From: JAGOEF01 sp029564465
Lineage (GTDB): Bacteria > Bacteroidota > Bacteroidia > Bacteroidales > ML635J-15
Length of the DNA stretch: 64,000 bases
Assembly: GCA_029564465.1 (NCBI GenBank)
Contig: JAKQPY010000225.1
Location: 44,902-108,901, forward strand
Direction: 5' to 3'
The notes beneath the pieces are model-generated. The model saw nothing but the letters and a program-made list of their open reading frames with translations, did no database searches and was not told the DNA's origin. Every line of letters starts with the position of its first letter. The first letter of the stretch is position 1. Positions 25,879-35,400 of the stretch are shown here, piece by piece. The position numbers and the translations under genes were made by a program.

Positions 25879-26903
25879 TGCAGAATAAGCATCTTATACT
25901 AACTTTTGATTATGAACTTTTTTTAGGCAAACAAAGTGGTACAGTTGATAATTGCTTGATAATTCCAACAAATCATTTGTTGGAGTTGTTCTCTAAATAT
26001 AGTATTCAAGCTATATTTTTCGTTGATACAGTGTATTTAATGAGAATGGAGGAATTGGCTAATGATTATCAATTAGTTAAAGAGGATTTACAAAAAATAC
26101 GAAACCAGCTCACTCTTCTTGTTGAAAGTGGGCATTACATTTTTCATCATATTCATCCACACTGGCTTAATGCGAAATATTTGCATGAAATAAATCAATG
26201 GGACTTGTCAGATACTTCTAAACTTAGGTTTAAGGATATTACCGATTCAGAACGAGAAATGATTTTTGCATATTCTAATCAGTTTCTTGTTGAGATATAT
26301 TCAGGAGCCAATGTTAATAAAACACCTTGCGGATACAGGGCTGGTGGCCTTTTTATTGAACCATTATGTGATATTATCCCATATTTCAACACCTATAAAA
26401 TTAAATATGAATTTAGTGTAATTCCCGGAGACAAGCGTGAAGATAATATTTCTATACATGATTTTTCTAATGCCCCCAAAAACAGATTTTATAATTTTGA
26501 GGATAATTTAAATGAAGAAACCCCTTCAGGAAAATTTATTGAATTTCCGATATCAACAATTAACATTCGATATATTTCAAAAGTATTCAACGGATTATAC
26601 TATAGGTATTACAGAAATAAGATAAATCTCAAATGTTATGGAGATGGTTTTTCTGTGAGTGCGAAAATATCGTCTTCCTCAAAAAAGAAAAGCATAATAG
26701 ATTATGTCTCAATGAAAATTCCTGCAAGTATCGAAATATTAAATCCAACAATTATTCATATTTACAAAAAACATATTAATAAGAATTCATATTTTCATTT
26801 TCTATCTCACCCAAAGCTCTTGACCCCTGAAAGTATAAATCAGTTGGAATCTTTATTAATTTATACAACGAAAAAATATTCAATTCTATTTTTCGAAGAT
26901 TGA
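25878..26903 (+). CDS. Polysaccharide deacetylase-like protein 2
   Basis: Predicted 341-residue deacetylase-superfamily protein. It starts HLILTFDYELFLGKQSGTVD with the metal-binding FDYE motif instead of TFDDG, and has GHYIFHHIHPHWL near residue 88 providing the histidine pair and PCGYRAGGLFIEP near 150. These match the branch of CE4 proteins found in glycan loci of this phylum. The substitution of the classical DD may alter metal binding, so activity should not be assumed. It is coupled to the upstream FemAB-like gene and followed by 121 bases of non-coding sequence. Confidence 0.75.
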   Translation: MQNKHLILTFDYELFLGKQSGTVDNCLIIPTNHLLELFSKYSIQAIFFVDTVYLMRMEELANDYQLVKEDLQKIRNQLTLLVESGHYIFHHIHPHWLNAKYLHEINQWDLSDTSKLRFKDITDSEREMIFAYSNQFLVEIYSGANVNKTPCGYRAGGLFIEPLCDIIPYFNTYKIKYEFSVIPGDKREDNISIHDFSNAPKNRFYNFEDNLNEETPSGKFIEFPISTINIRYISKVFNGLYYRYYRNKINLKCYGDGFSVSAKISSSSKKKSIIDYVSMKIPASIEILNPTIIHIYKKHINKNSYFHFLSHPKLLTPESINQLESLLIYTTKKYSILFFED

Positions 26904-27024
26904 TTTTGTTAATTTGGAAAATATTGTTTTAACGGTTAATACAGTTTAATATTCTTATGGTTCAAAAAAACTAAGTATTTGGTTATAGCTTGTAATCATT
27001 ATATTTGCTGCATTGAAAAAACAC

Positions 27025-28302
27025 ATGGAAAAAGTTTTAATCATTACGTACTATTATCCACCCTGTAACCTTACAGCATCTCGTCGGATTGAATCGTTCG
27101 CAAAATATCTTCCAGAGCATGGATTTTACCCAATTGTAGTTACACGCAAATGGGAAAACGAGGTGAAAAACCCGGCAGATATTTTAATGAAAACGACTAA
27201 AGGGATAGATGTTCAAAAAAGCAATTCAGGTGAAATTCATTATTTACCTTATCAACCGTGTTTGCGAGATAGAATATTTCAAAAATCGGATAAGGTTTTT
27301 TTTAAATTTTTGAGTAAAATACTTACAATCATACAGATATTAGGCTATAGTTTTTCTGTAAAATTTATCCCTTTTAGTAATATCTATTTTCACGCAAAAA
27401 AACTGATTAATAAACATAATATCACTAAAATTATAATTAGCGCCAACCCTTTTGAGATATTTCTTTTTGGCTATTTATTGAAGCGAAAACTCCATGTCAA
27501 TTGGGTTGCAGACTACCGTGACGATTGGAATACATCAGAATTGCCTGAGTACAAAAATAAGCCGTTTTTTGTTCGTAAAATTGAAACGTATTATGAAAAA
27601 AAGTGGGTGGGTTCAGCTTCAATAATTAGCACTATATCTCCCTATTATGCGTATAAAATTAGTGAATTTGTAAACCGACCTACTGAAGTAATACTAAATG
27701 GTTTTGAATTTGATAATAATCTTTTAAAAGGAAATAATTATAATTCGGAATTTACCATTGTTTATTTAGGTACATTGTACCAAAGTCAAATAATTGAGGT
27801 TGTGCTTCAGGGATTTAAAAATGCTGTAAATGAACTTCAAAGTGGAATTAAAATTATTTTTCCGGGACTTGCATTTGACAAAACTCAGGCAGATCGGGTG
27901 AAATTTTTGTTGAGGGGTTATGAAGAATATTATGAAATATCTGACCGTATTCCTTTTAATAAGGTTTTAGAATTGCAGCAAAGAGCTCATCTTATGCTTA
28001 TGGTGCCCCATAAAAATATTAAAGGAATTCCATCTTCTAAATTGTATGAGTATATTGGACTCGGTAAAAGAGTTTTGCTTTGTCCAAGCGACGAAGATAT
28101 TATTGAAGAAACTATTTTAGACTGTAATCTAGGTTATGTTTGTACGTCGGAAGAAGGTGCTTATAAAATGTTAGTTGAAAGTGTGAAGAATAAAAAGGAT
28201 TGGGAAGCAACGAATTTATCTGTTTCCCAAACCTCAAAAATTAACACCTATTCTAGAAAACATCAGGTCTACAAACTCTCATTACTATTAAACAATTTGT
28301 AA
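27025..28302 (+). CDS. Glycosyltransferase family 4-like
   Basis: Predicted 425-residue GT-B glycosyltransferase. ATG at 27025 gives MEKVLIITYYYPPCNLTASR, the usual start of this group; a TTG at 27013 would add four residues. Motifs include WVADYRDDWNTSELPEY, YLGTLYQSQIIEVVLQGF and the donor-binding HKNIKGIPSSKLYEYIGLGK. The latter carries the conserved glutamate near residue 340. One base or less separates it from the epimerase gene downstream. Donor and acceptor are unknown. Confidence 0.87.
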   Translation: MEKVLIITYYYPPCNLTASRRIESFAKYLPEHGFYPIVVTRKWENEVKNPADILMKTTKGIDVQKSNSGEIHYLPYQPCLRDRIFQKSDKVFFKFLSKILTIIQILGYSFSVKFIPFSNIYFHAKKLINKHNITKIIISANPFEIFLFGYLLKRKLHVNWVADYRDDWNTSELPEYKNKPFFVRKIETYYEKKWVGSASIISTISPYYAYKISEFVNRPTEVILNGFEFDNNLLKGNNYNSEFTIVYLGTLYQSQIIEVVLQGFKNAVNELQSGIKIIFPGLAFDKTQADRVKFLLRGYEEYYEISDRIPFNKVLELQQRAHLMLMVPHKNIKGIPSSKLYEYIGLGKRVLLCPSDEDIIEETILDCNLGYVCTSEEGAYKMLVESVKNKKDWEATNLSVSQTSKINTYSRKHQVYKLSLLLNNL

Positions 28303-29358
28303 ATGAAAATATTAAGTATCATCGGAGCCAGGCCTCAATTTATTAAAGCAGCCGTTGTAAGTAAGGCATTGTTAGCCCAAGGGTTACATGAGATTGTCAT
28401 AAATACAGGCCAGCATTATGATTATAACATGAGCGATGTTTTTCTGAAAAATCTGAATATGCTTCCTCCACATTACAATTTAGGTGCTGGATCGGGCTCT
28501 CATGCCACAATGACAGCTGCAATTCTTTGTGGGTGCGAAGAAGTAATGATAAAAGAAAAACCAGATTGGGTGTTGGTTTATGGCGATACAAACAGCACTC
28601 TGGCTGGGGCATTGTCGGCTGCAAAACTTAAAATTCCTGTTGCACATGTTGAGGCAGGAATTAGAATGTTACCCAAGGATATGCCGGAAGAAATTAACAG
28701 GGTTCTGGTCGATCGAATTTCGTCATTAATGTTTTGCCCTACCTTGCGGGCAGTTCAAAATCTGAGAAACGAAAACATTGTAAATGGCGTGATACACACT
28801 GGTGATGTAATGTTGGATTTATTTCAAACGATGAAATCAGAATTTGATGTAAGCATTGTCGAAAAGCTCGAATTAAAAAGGCCATTTGTTCTTGTAACCC
28901 TACACCGAGATTATAACGTTGACAACAAGAATACGTTGGAGTGTATTTTAATGGAACTCAATCAAGTTGCGAAATCTTTCGAAATAGTATTCCCAATGCA
29001 CCCTCGTACTGCAAAGAGGATAACTAATTTTGGGCTGGAAAAATTAATTTCTTCGATTAAAATTACCGAACCGTTACCCTATAGCTCTGTAATGGGGTTA
29101 TTGTCGAAATCGGAATTTTTGATTACCGACAGTGGTGGTTTGCAAAAAGAAAGCTATTTCGCTGGCAAAAGAGCTTTGGTAGTAATGCCTGATACGGGCT
29201 GGATTGAACTAACCGATGCTCGAATTAATGTTTTAGCTGGAGTGAATGAAATTTCGGGAAAAATCAACCAAATTTCTTCCTCTGGTAATTTTATAACCGG
29301 AATCTTTGGGGATGGGTTTGCATCACAAAAAATCGCCCGTGTTTTTGCAGAAATGTAG
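28303..29358 (+). CDS. wecB: UDP-N-acetylglucosamine 2-epimerase (non-hydrolysing)
   Basis: Interconverts UDP-GlcNAc and UDP-ManNAc in the cytoplasm, supplying ManNAc-type donors for surface glycans. The 351-residue protein begins MKILSIIGARPQFIKAAVVS and has NTGQHYDYNMSDVF, YGDTNSTLAGALSAAKLKIP, AHVEAGIRM, PEEINRV and the C-terminal ITDSGGLQKESYFAGKRALV. These are the conserved WecB motifs, with the E-x-G-I-R active-site stretch intact. It starts immediately after the preceding stop codon and is the last gene of cluster A, converging on the 2509-residue T9SS gene. Confidence 0.95.
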   Translation: MKILSIIGARPQFIKAAVVSKALLAQGLHEIVINTGQHYDYNMSDVFLKNLNMLPPHYNLGAGSGSHATMTAAILCGCEEVMIKEKPDWVLVYGDTNSTLAGALSAAKLKIPVAHVEAGIRMLPKDMPEEINRVLVDRISSLMFCPTLRAVQNLRNENIVNGVIHTGDVMLDLFQTMKSEFDVSIVEKLELKRPFVLVTLHRDYNVDNKNTLECILMELNQVAKSFEIVFPMHPRTAKRITNFGLEKLISSIKITEPLPYSSVMGLLSKSEFLITDSGGLQKESYFAGKRALVVMPDTGWIELTDARINVLAGVNEISGKINQISSSGNFITGIFGDGFASQKIARVFAEM

Positions 29359-29410
29359 CCATCTGCACACTACTCAAAATGCGACATTATCGGGTGATCT
29401 CCGGGAAAAA

Positions 29411-32400
29411 CTATTCCCCTCCCAATTTAATAAATTTAAGTTTTTTAGCGGTTACCCCGTTAGTAACACGCACTACATATAAGCCATCGTTCAGAGTTAA
29501 AACATTCACTTCCTGCCGATAGTAGCCATGTACTTGCTCTATTTTAAAGGTATTAATCTTATGCCCAGTATAATCCCAGAATGTAATCTCAATTCCCGAT
29601 TCTACCGGGTTATAGAGTTCTAAAATCAAAATTTCACTGGCAGGGTTAGGATATGGCTGACAAACAAATAATTCTTCAACCGAAGATACACAAACGCGGT
29701 TGTTCTTAATATCAGAATCGGTATATTGACATAATATATCAGGAGTTGCCTCCATGCAAACAATTTCGGGCAATAAGCCAGTTGCCATATACAGCTGATT
29801 CGAAAAAGTAAATTGTAGCACCTGTCCGGGCTGCAAATTTTCTACAATTTGAACAAATTCGCCCACCGATGGGATGTTGAGTTTCATTTCAAGGTTTGTA
29901 GCAGATACCGACCCATTATTAACAATAGTTACTGAACTGATAAGATATTTGTTTTGCAGCCTTACCTGAGGATTCATTAACAATATGTCGAATACCGGAA
30001 TGACTGCGTGGATGTCGGATGATGCGGTGTCTGAACAACCATATTCCGAAAAGCTGACCAGTTGAACTGTAAATATACCGGTGTCACTAAATTCATGCAC
30101 AGGGTTTTGCATAAATGAGATTCCTCCATCTCCAAATTCCCAAAGATAAGTCTCTGCGTTTGTGCTACTATTTGCAAATTCCACATTTAGGGGAATGCCG
30201 CCCCAAACGCTTGATGCTGAAAAACCAGAAACGGGTTTTGGCAACACAGAATAGCTTGTTTCGGTAAAGGCGCGACAACCCCTGTCGGTAACAATTTCGA
30301 GGCTGATATAATAAACTCCGATATGCTGGGCTGGCACCGAAGGCAACTGAACATGAAACGTGTCGTATGTCATACTTTCATCCGGACGTTGAATTACCCA
30401 TTCCCACGAAACAATTTCACCGGCAGACGAAGTTGACATGTCGCCGGGTTGATATATCTCGTGTATACAGCAACCAAGATTCGCAATGCCGGCAATGGGC
30501 GCAGTGGGAACAAGCAGGTCTTGGCTGCTGCTCGACCGACACCCATTTAAGTAGCCCATTTCGAGTGAAACCACATAGTTTCCGGAGTTAACAAATTGAT
30601 GTTGCGGATTGGAATTTGTCGATATGTTTCCATCACCAAAATTCCAGTTCCAGAATTGGGGCGGATTATTGGGCGCTGTAATCGTAGAATTGTCGAAATA
30701 TACCGGACTTCCATAGCAAACCGGTGAAAACGAAAACTCAGGAAGGGGTGCAGGCCTTACTTCTAAAACCCGGGTCAGCGTATCGGAACATCCGGTTCCT
30801 GACAAGGCAATCAATGTAACCTCAAGATTTGTTTCTTGAGTTAAAGCAATCATAACTTCGCTTCCCTGATAGTAGGCTCCTTCAATTGTCCAAAGCTGTT
30901 CAGCAATGTAGCCATTGTCGATTTGGGAAGTTGATACCAAAGTATTGTTGGAATTACCACAGCAATGATCTGGTATGAAGTCAGCTATTGGAGCCGGATC
31001 AATATTCAGGGTTTTGCTGATAAAATTGGTACAGCTACCTGCACTGACGATAAGAGTAATTACATAGTCCCCGGGCTGAGTAAACAAATAGGTGGGGCTC
31101 TGTTGGTTAGAGAATTGGACGCCATTAATTTGCCATTCCCATGCGCTTATTTGAGACCCATTACCCGTAGAAAGATCTGTAAATTCAACTACGCTACCTA
31201 CGCAGTGCCCTGAACTATTAAAATTGGGTGATGGGGCAACCCCCGATATATTAACCTGTGTTTGCAGGCCAACCGTGCAACCTGTAACATTGGTTGTGGT
31301 TACTGAATATAAGCCGGCTTCGGTAATTATTATCTGGGCATCGGTTGATCCGGTGCTCCACTGGTAAAAAATTGTTTCGTCCTGATTGTTGAGTAAGTAT
31401 AAACTGTTTCCTGCACAGAGGGTTGTATCGGATGGCCCTATGCTGGTAGTTTGGCTATAATCGTCTATCTCAAAATGAATAGTATTGCTTAGCAATTGGC
31501 AGCCCAAACTATCGGTAACCAGCACTGAATAATTTCCGGGTGTCGAAATGTTAATCGAAGCGGTAGTCTCACCATTGGGCAACCATTGATAGGTATAGTT
31601 GTTACCAAGTCCGGTATCCCAGGTTGTACTGCCACCCTGACAGAACATGATGGATGTGGGATCGGTAAGTTGCGGGAAAATTATGTTAATTGTATCCCGG
31701 TGGATGCGGCCAAAAATATCGATGGCTTCTACCGAGTACTCACCGGGTGCCTGAATGTTGATACTATGTGTGTTTTCGCCGGTTGACCAGTTTACGCTGA
31801 CGAAATCGGAATGTACACTAAGATCTTCGAAACAGAACCCATAGTCGAGATACATATCAGGACCTAAATCAAGGTGCGGCGTATATTTGTCCATCAGATA
31901 ATTTTCAACCGAAGTTCTTTGAGTTTCTGAAAGTTGACCGTTATAGAATATTAAATCGGTAATATCACCCACTAAATATCTTGATGGATAGGCATTCGCT
32001 CCAATCCTAAATCCTTTAATGCCAAGGTTCCCAATATTGCCTTCGTTTAAAAGAATACCATTTTCGAATACCTTTCCGTTTGCTCCATTGTAGGTAGCGG
32101 TCGATAAAATAAAATTAAACGGGGCTGGTTTGGGATAAGAAACAGAGTTCCCTGCATTGGCCGCTATTGAATTGTTTTCTCCCACCGAATGAATTATCAT
32201 ACATCGATTGCTTGTGGTTAAGCCATCGAATGCCGGTTGGGTTTCTCCCGTTGCAGCGTTCGTTTTCCATAATACTAAAACGGTGTTGGGTTGACTGATT
32301 GTTTGACCAAAATCAATTTCAAGATAGTCGTTATTAAAACGAAGTGCCGGTTTTCCGTTTATGGCATTAGGTATTAAACTAGGCTTTAATGAGGCTGTAT

Positions 32401-35400
32401 TTTGTTTTGGATGAAACATGTGTCCGCTTTGATCGTACCAGGTTGAAACCAAATTGTTTGAGCTCTCAACCGAATCAGCCGACAACCATAATGTTAATCC
32501 GGGAACTTGGTTGGGCGAAAAATACCAAAGCATTCCGGTTTCCGATTCGGTAATGTTACCACAAGGGTTGAATGCATTGATTTTCCAGTACAAAGTATCA
32601 AATTGCATCAAAAAATCAACAGGATAATTATTGTTAAACAGGCTGTCACGCTTAATAATCCAGGTCTCGAATTGGGGAGATTCAGATATTATCAGCTGGT
32701 AATAGATGGCATTTTCGGAATGATTCCATTCAAAGTCAATTGAGCTTTCGTAAACCACCCCCAGTGGAGAGTGCAAATGAACTGTTTCGGCCAACGGATA
32801 ATTCGATTGCACATTTACAGTTTCTTCGTAAGATACCCCGCATCCATTGCTCAATGTTGCATTGCAACGCACCACATATTCACCCTCGTTGTTAAATTGA
32901 TACAGTAAAACAGCTTCGTTGCCGACATACACGTCGTCGATGGTCCATTGCAGCGACTCCAGTTCATCTGTTTCGGGGATGACAATTTCTGACACAAACT
33001 GGCTTGTCTGGGTGGTACAAACCGGCAGATAGCTAAAGTGAACCTGTGGGACGTCGAAAATGTCGATAAATATGGTGGTGTCGGCACTGCAATTGCCCTC
33101 GGAGCTAACGATAAGCTGTACTTGTTGGGATCCCGCTTCGGTAAACGGGTATTGAACTGTGTGCCCCTGAAGGGTATCCATATTATTGAAAACCCAAATG
33201 CGACTTATAATATCGCCCTCACTTTCGGATATATCAGTGAAAAGCGTGGCAGAACCTCTACAAGAGCCATCATGAACGAAATTGGGAGTTGGGGCAATAC
33301 CACTGACCTCCACATACATTGTGTCGTAAGCAATGCACCCGTTCTGATTGGTAACGGTAAGGGAATATGCCCCGGATTGGTTTACATACAACTCCGGGTC
33401 GGTGCTACCCCCAGGCATCCATACATACGATGAAATCAGGTTATTGCCCGTCACTATGCCTATATGATTTCCCAAGCACAGATTGGTGTCGTTTCCCAGC
33501 GAAATATTTTCGGAGAAATGATCCACTTCAACATGAATATTGCGCATACGCGAACATCCGCTTGTATCGGTAAGCTGAACCCAGTAATTGCCCGCATGCG
33601 AAACGGTAATCTGAGTGCTCATAGAAGAATTCGACCATAAGTATGTATAGCTTCCACTTAGGCCGGGGTTTAATATTGCACTATTTCCAAAACATAGTAT
33701 TGTGTCGTTTATGTTAATTGTTGGATACGATACAAATACCGAGTCGGTAAAACTAAAACCATCGGAGCTGGTGGTGGTTACATAGTACATTCCGGTTTGA
33801 TTGACTGAGGTTTGATGAGTTGTTGCCCCATGGCTCCATTGATAGCTCTGGTATATGTTGTTTACCGAAAGCGTCACTGGGCAAAAACCATATTCAACAA
33901 GTATATCGTCGCCCAATTCGGGAGCCGGAAGGCAAGATTGCTGCGGGCATTGCACATATACTACATCGCTCGATGTGTATCCGAATATATCGGTAACCGT
34001 AAGTGAATAATTCCCGCTTTGGGTAACGGTAACCGATGTTCCTGTCTGGCCGGTTGACCAGGCGTATGAACTAAACCCCGGGGGGGCTAGAATGCTGTGT
34101 TGACATGTGCCGCAACTCAGGATAACATCCGGCCCTAACGAAACCGGAGGGTAGTAGCGCAACCTCAGGTATTGTTCCACCGCATTTCGCTCCTCGCTGT
34201 TCAGTTGCTTACCGAAAATTAGCAATTCGGCCAACTGCCCTTTAAAATATTGGGTTGACAAGGCATTTATTCGCGACCCCAGTAGCTTGAATGTTAATCC
34301 CATCATCGAAGTTTGCGACCCGTATGCCACTTCGTTTGAGTTTTTGTAAATATGTCCATTATCGATACTGCTGATTTGCCAGTTAATGTAGTTTTGCCCT
34401 GCATTTAACATGTTTTCGCCATCGAAAACACCGGGACCCGATATCAGGTTGCCATGGGTAAACAATCCTTCCGAGGCATTTCCCGACAACAGATAGTGCA
34501 CTGCAAGGCTTGCCGGGTCGGGTTTATGCACTGCAACAACGGTGAAGTTACCCAATGTCAGTTCGTCTATATTGTAATAATTTGCCTGAGTTTGCCCGAA
34601 TTGCACTGCTGGTTTCGAATTCAACGCCGATGCCACCCAGTTGGCCATGTTGTTTGCGTCTGACTGCACTGCATGCATACCATTCCCACTGATGTCGAGG
34701 ATGTTTGTTATTTTATTACCGGCACCCGAAGCCAATTCAACCGAATCGGCTACAAAATGTAGCAACACAGCTTCGGTGTCGATGATGCGTAAACCGAATG
34801 TTGATCCCACCGTTAGTTCCTGACAGGAATTAAACGTAAGCACACGCCAGTAGTACAGTCCTGGTTCCAGGTTTTGTGTTATGTGGAATGAGGCTGTGGT
34901 TTCTGTCCAAAATTGCCCATTTTCGGGCAGGTTAAACGATTCTTCGAACAAAACATTTTCGAAATCGCTGTTTTCGGCAAGCTGCCATGAGCAATACAAT
35001 ACCTCGGGTAGCTGGGTGGTCCATTCAAAATCAATATTTTCTTGCAGCGAGTGGTAGTTGTTGTACGGAAATGCGATTTGTGCTTGCGGGGCAGGAGCGG
35101 TTTGTTGGGCAACATGCAGGGTTTGCGTAAGGGTGTCGGTGCAGCCGTTTTCGTCAGTGATTTTGAGCTTAACCTGATACGCTTGCGCCATAGTGTACAC
35201 GGTAGTGGGGTGTTGTTGGTCCGAGCTGTTTCCATTGCCAAAATCCCACTGATAGTTATCAATGGCTGCATCGGCAGGATTGGAGGTGTCGAGAAAATAG
35301 ACATCATGTCCCGGGCATGCCTGGGTTGTACTGAATGCGGCATGTGGATTATTGAACACTTGCAGACTGCGAATCATGAAATTGTTGCAACCCGATGCCG

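Noticed and set aside
29359..29410. A possible bidirectional terminator between convergent wecB and the giant T9SS gene
   Set aside because: Only weak pairings were seen in the 52-base gap and no U-run follows a stable stem.
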